This document shows positions 38,801-47,713 of a DNA stretch of 64,000 nucleotides, in pieces (within the stretch, counting starts at the first letter, position 1; every line of letters starts with the position of its first letter). The notes under the pieces are model-generated. The model did not search any database. It was given only the letters and a program-made list of their open reading frames with translations, and was not told the origin of the DNA. This stretch comes from Oceanimonas smirnovii ATCC BAA-899 (GTDB taxonomy: Bacteria; Pseudomonadota; Gammaproteobacteria; Enterobacterales; Aeromonadaceae). The DNA is taken from assembly GCF_000381965.1 (NCBI RefSeq), contig NZ_KB908464.1, positions 1-64,000 on the forward strand, written 5' to 3'. The position numbers and the translations under genes were made by a program.

Positions 38801-40719
38801 CTCACCAGAGCGCGCAGGTGCTCGGCACGCTGCTGCAGCTCACCAATGGCTGCCAGTTGCTGCTCGGCATTATGATGGATGCCGGAAGCACTGTCGGAAA
38901 TAACATGAGCCGACTGGTTAATATGCTCGGCCACCGCGCCCTGCTCTTCCGTGGCGGCTGCCACCTGATGACTGCCGGAGCTGATGGCCTCAAAGCGCTG
39001 CTGAATGCTGGCCAGCGCCCGGGCCGACTGCTCGGTGCTTTCTGCCACTCGCTGGCTGCTTTCGGTGCCTTCCCGAATGGCTGCCGTAGACTGACGCGCC
39101 GTTTGCTGCAGCCGGCCAATTTGCTCGGAAATTTCCTGGGTGGAGGCTTGGGTGCGCTGCGCCAGACTGCGCACCTCATCGGCCACCACGGCAAAGCCAC
39201 GGCCCTGCTCACCGGCGCGGGCCGCTTCAATGGCAGCATTCAGCGCCAGCAGGTTGGTCTGCTCGGAAATGGCGTTAATCACTTCCACCACAGAGTTAAT
39301 GGCATCGGCCTGATCTGCAAAGTCGTTAATGGTGGCTTCAATGTCGGTCATCACCCGGTTGAGCTGGGCCATGGTCTGGGTGGTGAGCGCCATATTCGCA
39401 TTGGTGCTGCCGGCTTCACCCACGGCAGCTTCGGTGTCGGTGGCAGTGCGCTGGGCAATGCCGGATACTTCCGTGACCGTTTGGCCCATTTCAGTAATGG
39501 CGGTGGCCACTTGTTCGGTTTGACCGCGCTGTACGTCGGTGGCTCTGAAGGTATCGTCCGCCAGGTCGGCCAGCTGCTCAATACCACTTTTCATGGCGGT
39601 TTCGGTGGCCTTGATTTCTGCCACCAGCTCACGAATTTTACCGATAATGGCATTAAAGCCATGAGCCAGGTGCCCCAGCTCATTGTCGTGACTGTCATCC
39701 AGCCGGGTGGTCAAGTCGCCGCCGTTACCGGACATATTCAGCAAGTCGTCACCCACACGACGAATGGCTTTGCCCAGCGCCCGGGCAAACAGCACCGTAA
39801 TCACCACAAACACCGCCGCCAGCAATACGCTCACCAGCACGGAAGAAGAAATAGCCTCATTAATGGCACCACTTATTTCCGCCGAGGGCAGCACTGCCAC
39901 CAGCTTAAGGCCGGTTTCCTCAATGGGCTGAGTAGCCAGATAAACCTCTTCCCCGTTAAACCTGGTTTGCTCAAACTCAAAGCTGGCGCTGGTGTTCTCA
40001 AGCAACTGCTTCACCGGCTCAAAGCCAGCTAATGCACTCACCTGCTTGCCCACCAGCTCAGATTTGGGGTGGGCGTTAATCACGCCATTGCCATCCACCA
40101 GAAACAGATAGCCGTTTTCACCCAAATGGTAACCGGAGATAAGCCCCACCACGGCAGACACATCCTGGCCCATGCCGGCGGCACCCACTCGCTTGCCGTC
40201 AATTTCCACCACAGAGTTTACAAACAGCGTCAGTTTGCCGGTGCGCTCGTCCGGATCCAGGTTCAGCACCCGTTGCTGATTGCTGTTTATAAAACGGTAA
40301 TACCAGTTATCACGCGGATCAGTGGTTGAAATCTGTTTGAACACGCCCGCATCGGTGTAATAAGTGCTGGTTTCGCCTGAAACCCAAAACAGCGTAGAAG
40401 CACCGGTGTATTGCTGCTGCTCCCTGAAAAAGCTCATCACGCTGCCATGCATGGGAGAGGCACTTTCGCCCTCACGCATCCAGTCGTGCACCAGGCCGTT
40501 GGCAGCCAGATTATCAGACAGCAAAATAGTGGGCAGCAGCTCGGCGCGCACCTGCTCAGCCACCTTGCCCACACTGTTGGGCAGATATTCGCTTTCGGTT
40601 TTGCCGTAATACAGCCCGGAAAACCGCTCAACGTTAATAACGGTAGACACCAGCGTCAGTACTGCCAAAGACAGCGTAACAAAAGCAATAAGAATGGTGG
40701 TTAACTTGAACTTGTGCAT
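38785..40719 (-). CDS. Methyl-accepting chemotaxis protein (dCache sensor)
   Basis: The 644-residue receptor has an N-terminal helix ([20 protein letters not shown]), a periplasmic double-Cache domain of about 260 residues ([33 protein letters not shown]), a second helix near 290-312, HAMP, and the signalling tip [23 protein letters not shown]. dCache sensors usually bind amino acids or organic acids; the ligand is unknown. It is a single gene. The C-terminus overlaps the dph6-like gene end by 16 bases on the other strand. Confidence 0.93.
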   Translation of the reverse strand: MHKFKLTTILIAFVTLSLAVLTLVSTVINVERFSGLYYGKTESEYLPNSVGKVAEQVRAELLPTILLSDNLAANGLVHDWMREGESASPMHGSVMSFFREQQQYTGASTLFWVSGETSTYYTDAGVFKQISTTDPRDNWYYRFINSNQQRVLNLDPDERTGKLTLFVNSVVEIDGKRVGAAGMGQDVSAVVGLISGYHLGENGYLFLVDGNGVINAHPKSELVGKQVSALAGFEPVKQLLENTSASFEFEQTRFNGEEVYLATQPIEETGLKLVAVLPSAEISGAINEAISSSVLVSVLLAAVFVVITVLFARALGKAIRRVGDDLLNMSGNGGDLTTRLDDSHDNELGHLAHGFNAIIGKIRELVAEIKATETAMKSGIEQLADLADDTFRATDVQRGQTEQVATAITEMGQTVTEVSGIAQRTATDTEAAVGEAGSTNANMALTTQTMAQLNRVMTDIEATINDFADQADAINSVVEVINAISEQTNLLALNAAIEAARAGEQGRGFAVVADEVRSLAQRTQASTQEISEQIGRLQQTARQSTAAIREGTESSQRVAESTEQSARALASIQQRFEAISSGSHQVAAATEEQGAVAEHINQSAHVISDSASGIHHNAEQQLAAIGELQQRAEHLRALVSQFKV

Positions 40720-40888
40720 GCCGGCTCCAGGCGGTGTAGTGCTTAGACTTTAGTCTTATCGGCAGTATGAGCATAAAACTGTAGGGCAAATACTGACCGG
40801 TTGGTCAGGAGCGGCATGCTAAAGGAATCAATTAAGGCGGGCAAGAACAAAATTCATACGGTCCGGCCGCCGCCGAACCGGATTAAGC

Positions 40889-41947
40889 TTATACCCCCAG
40901 AAAGGTAAAGGGCTTGGCTTCCTTAAGCTGATCATTGGCCATGCCTGAATAAATATTCTGTTGCTCAGCGCCTAAATCAAGCTTAAGTACCTTGCCGGCG
41001 TCGGCAGAAAAATCCAGCCGGTTAAGATCGAGCCAAAACACATTGGGAGTCAGAGCCGATTCAAAAAAGTAGAGTTTGCGTTTTTGATCCGACACGGTTT
41101 TCCAGCGGGTGGATGAAATATTGGGCTGATCCGGCGTGCTGATGCCATAAGGCACAGAGACGTTATTAATCACACTGAATACGCTGGCAATGGTTTTTTT
41201 GGCATCCGCTGTTTTAGGAATGGCGTTCACATAAAAGGCCGCGCGGGCAAACCTGTCGGCGGCGCGGTTGGTACCCGGCAGCATCACGGTTCCCCCCACT
41301 TCCTGCCAGTAGGAAGACAGCGCCAGCTGCTGATCATAAGCGGGTGAATTGGTCATTACCTGATAACGCTTGTCATGGTGAATAACCTGCCTGCCATCAA
41401 TATATTCAATGATGGCGCTGTCTCCGCTGGCATCGGAAATAGACAAATGCAGCGTGGCCAGGCGGTTTTCTCCGGGCACAAAATCGGTGATCAGGGTAAA
41501 CGGCTCCTGCTGCAACACCGCTACCGCTTCCTCTACACTGGCAAAGTTATCCAGCACATACTGCGCCCAGGCCGCTAACGACAAACCAGGCTTGCTGTTA
41601 TCCCGCTCAGGATATTCAGACTCCACCAGCCACAGCACATTGGCGACCAGGCCGGCTTCGTTCATGCCGTCTGTGGTGGCAATATCATAGCCACTGGCAA
41701 TCACACTGCCATATTTGGAGGTCCAGGTCAGAGAATCAGGGCCGGCTTCACCACTGCGGGACATGCCTCGCGGAAACACCCATAAATTAGTGCCAACATC
41801 GGTTTTCCAGTCCATGGAGCGTGCCGTAATAACCTGATCATCGGCACCGTGATACACAAAACGCGTGCAGGCATGAACACTGCCTGCCAGCACGGGTAAC
41901 AAAATGGCGGCACTCACAGCAAGGATTTTGCGGGCTTTTAAAGACAT
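40889..41947 (-). CDS. Linear amide C-N hydrolase (penicillin V acylase / choloylglycine hydrolase family)
   Basis: The 352-residue Ntn-hydrolase has a signal peptide ending at Ala26, so Cys27 (VHACTRF) becomes the N-terminal nucleophile after export. Arg and Asp of the active site follow in ITARSMDW. The family cleaves penicillin V, bile salts or N-acyl homoserine lactones. In a marine-type gammaproteobacterium AHL or other N-acyl amides are plausible substrates, which is inference. It is a single gene divergent from the next outer-membrane protein. Confidence 0.88.
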   Translation of the reverse strand: MSLKARKILAVSAAILLPVLAGSVHACTRFVYHGADDQVITARSMDWKTDVGTNLWVFPRGMSRSGEAGPDSLTWTSKYGSVIASGYDIATTDGMNEAGLVANVLWLVESEYPERDNSKPGLSLAAWAQYVLDNFASVEEAVAVLQQEPFTLITDFVPGENRLATLHLSISDASGDSAIIEYIDGRQVIHHDKRYQVMTNSPAYDQQLALSSYWQEVGGTVMLPGTNRAADRFARAAFYVNAIPKTADAKKTIASVFSVINNVSVPYGISTPDQPNISSTRWKTVSDQKRKLYFFESALTPNVFWLDLNRLDFSADAGKVLKLDLGAEQQNIYSGMANDQLKEAKPFTFLGV

Positions 41948-42029
41948 GATTAACTCCGTTTAATTTTTACCCGGGAAACATTATCCGTTGTTACACTACT
42001 TTAATGTTATTTAGCAAGGGATAGAATTG

Positions 42030-42845
42030 ATGAATAAAAATATATTACTGACCGCCGTTTCACTCTGCTGCAGCCATGGCATTAGCGCAGCGGCTGTTGC
42101 CGGGCCAACGGATGAAACCCACTGGCAACTCACTCCCTATCTCTGGGCTGCCGGGCTGAATGCCAATCTTTCTCCGTTTCGCCGGGCACCTGATCTGAGC
42201 ACGCAACAATCATTTTCCGACATCATCGACAATCTTAATGCTGGCGGCTTTATCAACCTTTGGGTGCGTCACAACCGGCTGGTATTTTTTGGTGATGCCA
42301 TGTTTACCGACACCAGTAACAGGGAAGCCGTGGGACCATTGCCGGCCATGCAATTACCGGGCTTCAGCGTGACCATTCCGGCAGGAGCCAGCACTTCTGC
42401 CCGCCTCGACAGCCAGCAATGGTCGGCAACCCTGCTGGGAGGCTACCGGCTGCTGGATGAGCAGCAGTTCTCCATGGATGTGCTGGCAGGCACACGCCTT
42501 TGGCATATTTCCAACAAAATATCTGTTCGGGCAAGCCACCCCCTGATTGGTACCTATCAGGCTTCTCATAAAGAAAGCTTCAGCTGGGCGGATCCCGTTG
42601 TTGCTGCCCGCGTTCAGGTGCGAGCCAGCGAGCAGCTTTCTTTACTGGTGCAGGGGGATATTGGCGGACATGCCGGCAAGGCCGACAGCACCTGGTCGTT
42701 ACTGGCGGCAGTCCGCTATCAGTTGCCGTCGCAGTTATCCGTGCTTGCAGGCTATAAGGTGATCGACGTGGACTACCACCATGATGACTATATTTACAAC
42801 GCCAGGCTGGGCGGCCCTGCCATTGGCCTGAGTTACCGTTTTTAA
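42030..42845 (+). CDS. Putative outer-membrane beta-barrel protein
   Basis: The 271-residue protein has a signal peptide (to about residue 25), then WQLTPYLWAAGLNANLSPF and repeated amphipathic strands, ending in AIGLSYRF with a terminal Phe for BAM recognition. WQLTPYLWAAGL is common in uncharacterised outer-membrane proteins. AAGGGAT precedes the ATG at 42030. Function is unknown; it diverges from the acylase gene with an 80-base shared promoter region. Confidence 0.75.
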   Translation: MNKNILLTAVSLCCSHGISAAAVAGPTDETHWQLTPYLWAAGLNANLSPFRRAPDLSTQQSFSDIIDNLNAGGFINLWVRHNRLVFFGDAMFTDTSNREAVGPLPAMQLPGFSVTIPAGASTSARLDSQQWSATLLGGYRLLDEQQFSMDVLAGTRLWHISNKISVRASHPLIGTYQASHKESFSWADPVVAARVQVRASEQLSLLVQGDIGGHAGKADSTWSLLAAVRYQLPSQLSVLAGYKVIDVDYHHDDYIYNARLGGPAIGLSYRF

Positions 42846-42864
42846 CTGCGCAACAAATGCCTGG

Positions 42865-43356
42865 TTAAGGTGAACGCAGACATTGTTTGAGCTCGGCCAC
42901 ATTATGCTGACTGAACACCTGAATGCCATGCCGGCGCAACAGCGCCGTGGTAACGCCCTGCCCCGCTATTTTGGTGCCGGAAAAACGGCCGTCATAAATC
43001 ACACTGCTGCCACAGGAGGGGCTGGCTTCAGCCAGAATGGCAACGCGAATATGGTGCGCCCGGCAAAACGCCAGGGCTTGTTCGGCACCGCGCACAAAGG
43101 CATCTGTGCAATCAACCCCGGTGTTATCCATTACCCGGGCATGAGCGGTTAACTCGGCCGGCGCTCTGGGCACCGGCAAACCGCCGGCCACTTCCGGGCA
43201 CAGGGTTTTAATGCAAAAGTGCTGTTTAAGCAAGTCCAGATCCTGGGGCTGCAGCCCCAGGCTTTTGCCGTTATAGCGTACCGGCGCGCCCATCAAGCAG
43301 GCGCTGACAAGAATATTTTCCATAAAAAAGCCGCCTGTTACGGCGGCCTCATGCAT
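42865..43356 (-). CDS. DUF523 family protein
   Basis: It contains the DUF523 core ILVSACLMGAPVRYNGK, LCPEVAGGLPVPR and AILAEASPSCGSS, with conserved Cys residues suggesting metal or thiol chemistry; function is unknown. Two starts are possible. ATG 43323 gives the family-standard N-terminus (MENILVSACL) but sits directly after the T tract of a terminator. ATG 43356 overlaps the upstream phnA stop (TGATG) and encodes 11 extra residues read through the hairpin. Coupling to phnA favours the longer form; family length favours the shorter. Confidence 0.8.
   Translation of the reverse strand: MHEAAVTGGFFMENILVSACLMGAPVRYNGKSLGLQPQDLDLLKQHFCIKTLCPEVAGGLPVPRAPAELTAHARVMDNTGVDCTDAFVRGAEQALAFCRAHHIRVAILAEASPSCGSSVIYDGRFSGTKIAGQGVTTALLRRHGIQVFSQHNVAELKQCLRSP
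43324..43347 (-). terminator. Terminator or attenuator between phnA and the DUF523 gene
   Basis: The stem GCCGCC/GGCGGC (43330-43335 with 43342-43347) is followed on the minus strand by six T that abut the ATG at 43323. It lies within the longer DUF523 reading frame. Confidence 0.7.
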
Positions 43357-43694
43357 CAGGCTTTTTTTACAAAGGCGGCGGTGACCATCATCTCACCCAC
43401 GCCGTCTACCTTGCAGTCCAGCTCGTGATCCTTGGCATCCACAATGCGGCGGATTAACGCCTTGGTGCCAATTTTAATCACCATGGAGCTGCCCTTCACT
43501 TTCAGATCCTTGGCCACGGTAATGCGATCACCTTCCTGCAGCAGGGTGCCGTTGGCATCCTTGGCAGTAATGGGCGCATCTTCGGCGGCCACTTCCGCAG
43601 GGTTCCACTCATGACCACACTCGGGGCAGATCAGCTGCGCCTGATCCTGATAAACATATTCGGAATTGCACTGGGGGCAAGGAGGTAAAGACAT
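43356..43694 (-). CDS. yjdM: PhnA/YjdM family zinc-ribbon protein
   Basis: The 112-residue protein has an N-terminal zinc ribbon (CPQC and CPECGHEW) and a C-terminal PhnA domain (EGDRITVAKDLKVKGSSMVIKIGTKA, then LDCKVDGVGEMMVTAAFVKK), as E. coli YjdM (formerly PhnA). Despite the historic name it is not needed for phosphonate use, and its role is unclear. Upstream of the DUF523 gene on the same strand. Confidence 0.92.
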   Translation of the reverse strand: MSLPPCPQCNSEYVYQDQAQLICPECGHEWNPAEVAAEDAPITAKDANGTLLQEGDRITVAKDLKVKGSSMVIKIGTKALIRRIVDAKDHELDCKVDGVGEMMVTAAFVKKA

Positions 43695-43839
43695 AATTCG
43701 CTTCTTCTTTAACGTGATTTTGCCGGCTATTCTACCCGTTATTTCCCGACTTTTCGAGTGGGTTTAAACTTGCCCGACGTTCGCGTTATTTGGCAGCAAT
43801 AATCACACCACTTCGAGCAAGATTTATACACTTGGCCGT

Positions 43840-44889
43840 TCAGCTCACCTTATATAACCACTCTTCAGTGAGAAATTTACTCGACACCAGAGCTTTGGCT
43901 GCTTCCAGCTCCTGCGGCAAATAACTGCCCGCCTGAGTCTGATACAGCTCGGCAAAATGGCTGATAAAGGATTCAATAATGGCCTGACGCTCCAGCCCGG
44001 TCTGGCTGCGCATGGGATCCACCCGCTTGTTGGCGCTGGTAATGCCCTTGTCCGACAGTTTCTCACGACCGGTGCGCAGCACCTGCAGCATTTTGCTGGC
44101 GTCTATGTCGTAGGCCAGAGTGGCATGGTGCACCAGCACGCCATTGGCAAAGCGCTTTTGCGCCGCGCCGCCAATCTTGCCCTTGTCGGAAGCAATATCA
44201 TTCAGCGGCACATAACGGGCCCTGATGCCCACCTTGTTCAGCGCGCCCAGCACCCAGGCATCCAGCTGCTGATAAGACTGCTCAATGTTAACCCCGTCCA
44301 CCAGCGACGTGGGCACGGTAAGCGAATAAGTAATACAGTTGCCCGGCTCCATAAACATGGCCCCGCCCCCGGTAACACGGCGCACCACCTGCACCCCGTG
44401 CTCGGCGGCGGCGTCCATATCCACCTCGTTCTTTACCGACTGAAACGAGCCGATCACCACCACCGAATCGCTCCAGTCCCAAAAGCGCAGCGTGGGTTTG
44501 CGCAGGCCGGTGCCCACGGAATGAGCCAGCACTTCGTCCAGCGCCACATGCTCCGCCGCCGGCAGGCTGACCGGGGCAATAACCTCAAACTCATGATCCA
44601 GCCAGCTGCTGGCCTTGCCCAGCGCCCGGCGCACCGCCGTGGCCACCGCCTCGGCAGAAAAGCCGAACATCATCACATCGTCATTCAGTGCCGCGTTAAT
44701 GGCGGCCGCAAGCGTCTGGTGGCTGGCAGTCACCGGCATGCCGGTAAGTGCCTGGTTAATGCAGTCCAGCGCCGACTCCGGCTCCAGAAAAAAATCACCG
44801 GAAATGCTCACGTGCGCAAGGCAATCCTGCTCAACCTCAACGTCGGCCACCACCAGTTTGCCGCCCGGCACCTTGAATTCTCCGTGCAT
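43840..44889 (-). CDS. Lipoate-protein ligase with accessory domain fused at the N-terminus
   Basis: The 349-residue protein attaches lipoate to the E2 and H proteins. Residues 1-90 (HGEFKVPGGKLVVADVEVE, ISGDFFLEP) resemble the accessory (LplB or LplA C-terminal) domain. Residues from about 105 form the catalytic LplA domain: GSFQSVKNEVD, VVRRVTGGGAMF and the lysine region SDKGKIGGAAQKR. In E. coli LplA the order is catalytic then accessory, so this one is reversed. The ATG at 44889 has AAGGGTGG upstream; a TTG at 44904 is the alternative. Confidence 0.85.
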   Translation of the reverse strand: MHGEFKVPGGKLVVADVEVEQDCLAHVSISGDFFLEPESALDCINQALTGMPVTASHQTLAAAINAALNDDVMMFGFSAEAVATAVRRALGKASSWLDHEFEVIAPVSLPAAEHVALDEVLAHSVGTGLRKPTLRFWDWSDSVVVIGSFQSVKNEVDMDAAAEHGVQVVRRVTGGGAMFMEPGNCITYSLTVPTSLVDGVNIEQSYQQLDAWVLGALNKVGIRARYVPLNDIASDKGKIGGAAQKRFANGVLVHHATLAYDIDASKMLQVLRTGREKLSDKGITSANKRVDPMRSQTGLERQAIIESFISHFAELYQTQAGSYLPQELEAAKALVSSKFLTEEWLYKVS

Positions 44890-44936
44890 GACACCACCCT
44901 TCAAATAAAAAAATCAGTGTAACAAAACTCGATGCA

Positions 44937-45188
44937 TTAACGGTGCTTGTATTGCGTGGGGCAATAGCCCCGGCTCACATCCGGGCTGCGCAGTTTGAGA
45001 TGCTTGGTGGCACGCCCCGACACCCGCGCACGCCACACCCTGAAACTGCCGGGCTTAAGCTGCCGGCGCATAAACCGAATCACCTCCGCCTCACCAAGGC
45101 CAAACTGCAACTCAATGGCCTCAAAGGGAGTGCGGTCTTCCCAGGCCATTTCAATGATTCTGGATTCGTCTTCTTGGGTTAATGCCAT
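44937..45188 (-). CDS. DUF2805 / TIGR03643 family protein
   Basis: The 83-residue protein (MALTQEDESRIIEMAWEDRT, PFEAIELQFGL, VIRFMRRQLKPGSFRVWRARV) matches the DUF2805 family, small proteins of unknown function with an HTH-like first half. The ATG at 45188 is preferred; a longer frame to 45221 lacks family residues. Single gene. Confidence 0.8.
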   Translation of the reverse strand: MALTQEDESRIIEMAWEDRTPFEAIELQFGLGEAEVIRFMRRQLKPGSFRVWRARVSGRATKHLKLRSPDVSRGYCPTQYKHR

Positions 45189-45240
45189 AACAACACCTGA
45201 TAAAAATATGTTGCCGTTCATGACCCAGCCAGCAGGGTTT

Positions 45241-45573
45241 CTATTTCATCACCCGTCGCTGTTTAACCTTGCGACGAAAGTCCTGCCAGATATCCATTAA
45301 TGTGCTTAAAAAACCCCAGACGGCGAGCGAAACAAAGGTGCCTATAAAAAGTTTGACTGGCCAGCTGTCATCACGTCTGCCCAGGCTGACAACCATACCG
45401 CCATGGTAAAAAAAGTCGTAAGCCAACGCCCCTGCAATAAACAAAAGAAAAATGCTGATGCAAAGTGCATATTGATGTTCTGCAACAGCGGAATCCCAGG
45501 CTTCTGTTCTGGATAATGTTCTGATTTTTTTCCCTTTTGCATTCCTTTCAAACCGCTTTCTTTTGGTATTCAT
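45241..45573 (-). CDS. Hypothetical small membrane protein
   Basis: This 110-residue protein is not recognised. It has a strongly basic N-terminus (about 20 residues rich in Lys and Arg), two predicted helices (LCISIFLLFIAGALAYDFFY and VKLFIGTFVSLAVWGFLSTL) and a basic tail. Such a layout fits a two-helix inner-membrane protein with both ends in the cytoplasm. No neighbour suggests a role. Confidence 0.5.
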   Translation of the reverse strand: MNTKRKRFERNAKGKKIRTLSRTEAWDSAVAEHQYALCISIFLLFIAGALAYDFFYHGGMVVSLGRRDDSWPVKLFIGTFVSLAVWGFLSTLMDIWQDFRRKVKQRRVMK

Positions 45574-45725
45574 AACAGCATTGCTTACTAAATCAGAGAT
45601 TTATCTTACCCAACGATGATCTGACGAACAGACTGTTGAAACACGTTTTTTACCGCGCTGAATTACAAGGTAAAAATAACAAGTTGGCTGCGACCTTAAA
45701 GCAGCTGCAGCCAATTTCGTTAACA

Positions 45726-46169
45726 TCAGAACCAGGGTTTATAGCCTGTTACATACGTCTGCTCAAACTCTTCATCAGACTTAACCAGATAAAGTATGAA
45801 CTCCACAAATGCGATAATCCCAATCACCAATGAAGGGAAGCCAAGCAGAATAAACCCAAACAGGAACACCAGCAGCATGATGGCACCCTGCTTGTTATAT
45901 CCCAGATAAAACTTGTGAGCCCCAAATGCACCAAGGAAGAAGGCAAACAAGGCCGCAGCAATTTTCTTTGATGATGCACTATTGGTGGCCGGCTCGGCAT
46001 AAATGGCCTCTGCAGCATCACCGTTAGCAAAAAAATCAACCCTGTTACCTGCTCTGGGAAGCTGACTGCCCTTCCATTCCTTTATCTCAAAGTTGTATCT
46101 GTTATCGTCGTCTCCCGAGATAATGCCTGAGCGGCTTTCTTCATTAAAATCAAGGATTTTACCTTTCAT
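45726..46169 (-). CDS. TM2-domain protein with N-terminal cold-shock-like fold
   Basis: The 147-residue protein has a short N-terminal OB/cold-shock-like region (GKILDFNEESRSGIISGDDD, RYNFEIKEW), a linker, then a TM2 domain: KKIAAALFAFFLGAFGAHKFYLG and a second helix LLVFLFGFILLGFPSLVIG. GGAG six bases before the ATG at 46169 fixes the start. The fusion recurs in proteobacteria; function is unknown. It lies just beyond the low-coordinate end of the cassette array. Confidence 0.75.
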   Translation of the reverse strand: MKGKILDFNEESRSGIISGDDDNRYNFEIKEWKGSQLPRAGNRVDFFANGDAAEAIYAEPATNSASSKKIAAALFAFFLGAFGAHKFYLGYNKQGAIMLLVFLFGFILLGFPSLVIGIIAFVEFILYLVKSDEEFEQTYVTGYKPWF

Positions 46170-46198
46170 ACAAGACTCCATTGTTAAAAAATATTTAT

Positions 46199-46599
46199 TC
46201 ATGAATACCGCAACTGGTAACCACAGAGCGGGAACAATCCAGCATCACTAATATATCGCGCACTAATTTTATCCGGATCATCGGGAAGCGACTTCATCGA
46301 GTTCAATATGAAGTTAGCGTGATCAAAGTCTTCAATCCTTTGCTCTTTTGCACCCAAAGGATCAAAAAACGCGCAACGTTACTATCTATAACATACTCAT
46401 GCTTATCATCGATTTCACGTACAGTCGCAATAGCCGCATCCGCTCCAAGAGTATTGTAATGATATTCAGCCCTGCACAGCAATTCATTGATACGGTCATT
46501 ACTATTACAAATAGATAGCAATATTAAAAGAGGGATAAAAATATAATTTACAGTAGTGTATGTAGTATGGTAACCCCTAAGTTTTGAGTAGTCGCTCAT
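46199..46599 (-). pseudogene. Frameshifted hypothetical gene
   Basis: From ATG 46599 the frame encodes MSDYSKLRGYHTTYTT, a membrane helix (VNYIFIPLLILLSIC) and a soluble stretch to DDKHEYVIDSNVARF. At a run of six T (about 46366-46371) the frame changes. The original frame continues to 46303 with a low-complexity tail, whereas the neighbouring frame reads on sensibly (FDPLGAKEQRIEDFDHANF to ARYISDAGLFPLCGYQLRYS) and stops at 46199. A single missing base would explain this. It is either a decayed gene or a homopolymer sequencing error. The family is unknown. Confidence 0.5.
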
Positions 46600-46706
46600 A
46601 GCTGAATAAATTGATAATGCCACGTTAAGGCGTGAGTGAATATGCGCCAAAATTAGAGCGAATCGACAATAAAAATCGTCTAGGAGTTCATAATTTTCCC
46701 GTAAGG

Positions 46707-46790
46707 TAATAACGCCAGCCAGTATGCGCGGCTGCGGAATGGAGGCGAAGCCGCAATGCAGTAGGCGTCGCGTGACTGGCCTTGTTATAC
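46707..46790 (-). repeat. attC site 1 (RidA cassette)
   Basis: Read on the minus strand it begins GTATAAC (R'') and ends GCGTTATTA (R', crossover after G at 46713), with complementary arms GCCAGT/ACTGGC. It starts immediately after the ridA stop. The cassette's own first bases (TTATAC at 47192) complement this R''. Confidence 0.9.
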
Positions 46791-47171
46791 CTAACCCAAG
46801 ACACAATCGATCTCCGTTTCTACGAGCCATTCCGGATTGATGAAGCGGCTTACTTCAAAAAATGTACACGCGGGCCTTATTGCAGAAAATAGCTCACCAT
46901 GTGCTTTGGCGGCTTCCTCCCAACGAGAAATGTCAGTGAGCATGATGCGAGTTCTGATTATATCTGTCGGTTTTCCTCCAGCCTCTTCAATAGCCCTAAT
47001 AGACAGTTCCAGGCAATACTTGGTCTGCCCATAAACATCCCCAACGCAGGTAGTTTCACCATTCTCTATGGGTGCCGTGCCGGAGACGGAAATCATGCTT
47101 CCAACTCTGCATGCTCTGGAAAACCCAATCGGTTCTTCCAAAGGAGATCCTGAACTTACCAGCTTTCTCAT
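46791..47171 (-). CDS. RidA family protein, integron cassette 1
   Basis: The 126-residue RidA/YjgF-type protein (RACRVGSMISVSGTAPI, EEAGGKPTDIIRTRIMLTDI, HGELFSAIRPACTFFEVSRFINPEWLVETEIDC) carries the Arg that binds imine or enamine intermediates in RidA deaminases (IRPACTF). Cassette-borne RidA-like proteins are divergent, so the substrate is open. AAGGAGG precedes the ATG at 47171, and attC1 follows the stop directly. The cassette spans 46713-47192 (480 bp). Confidence 0.88.
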   Translation of the reverse strand: MRKLVSSGSPLEEPIGFSRACRVGSMISVSGTAPIENGETTCVGDVYGQTKYCLELSIRAIEEAGGKPTDIIRTRIMLTDISRWEEAAKAHGELFSAIRPACTFFEVSRFINPEWLVETEIDCVLG

Positions 47172-47186
47172 GTGTTCCTCCTTGAG

Positions 47187-47264
47187 GTATAACGCCCGCC
47201 ATAAACGGCCGAGTGAAACGAGGTCCGGCGACCGTAGGGAGCGAATTTAATGGCATTGTTAGCT
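47187..47264 (-). repeat. attC site 2 (GFA cassette)
   Basis: On the minus strand it begins AGCTAAC (R'') and ends GGGCGTTATAC (R', G at 47193). It is 78 bases long with imperfect complementary arms. The first bases of its cassette (TTAGCT at 47719) complement its R''. Confidence 0.9.
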
Positions 47265-47272
47265 GGCTTTCC

Positions 47273-47689
47273 CTATGGTTGCTTCTCAAACACTTTCACG
47301 TCAGGAGGTATTTGATACCAATCTTGTTTTTCGCTTACCCAGACGTGAATCGTAGGGTTAATAATGCTTGTATCTGATAGATTGCTAGGTTTTAGCTTCA
47401 GCTTATCTGGCTCATTTGGATCGAAGTGATATATCCTGTTTCCACAGGTTGGGCAAAACTTTGCTCCACTAGTATTGCCGCTGTCCGCAATCCGACTCCA
47501 GCTTTTCATTTCACCCTGAAATTTAACGCTGTCCGTTTTCACCATTGCAGTTATGCTAAATGCGCTAGTTGATAATTTTTGACACTCTTTGCAATGACAA
47601 GCAGCAACGAACAACGGAGGCTCAAGCAGCTCATACTGTACGTTTCCGCATTGGCACGACCCCGTAATTGGGTATTCCATTTTACTCAA
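47273..47689 (-). CDS. GFA/CENP-V domain protein, integron cassette 2
   Basis: The 138-residue zinc-binding protein of the glutathione-dependent formaldehyde-activating (GFA) fold shows Cys sets GSCQCGNVQY, ACHCKECQK and KFCPTCGNRIY. Such proteins are frequent integron cassettes; the actual activity is unknown, and few family members are true S-hydroxymethylglutathione synthases. The cassette spans 47193-47719 (527 bp), one gene. Confidence 0.9.
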   Translation of the reverse strand: MSKMEYPITGSCQCGNVQYELLEPPLFVAACHCKECQKLSTSAFSITAMVKTDSVKFQGEMKSWSRIADSGNTSGAKFCPTCGNRIYHFDPNEPDKLKLKPSNLSDTSIINPTIHVWVSEKQDWYQIPPDVKVFEKQP

Positions 47690-47713
47690 AATATTCTCCT
47701 AATAATGATGACC

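Noticed and set aside
46303-46830. 175-codon minus-strand frame overlapping ridA
   Set aside because: Its first 70 codons run through attC1 and the end of ridA; only the part from 46599 looks like a gene, and that is frameshifted.
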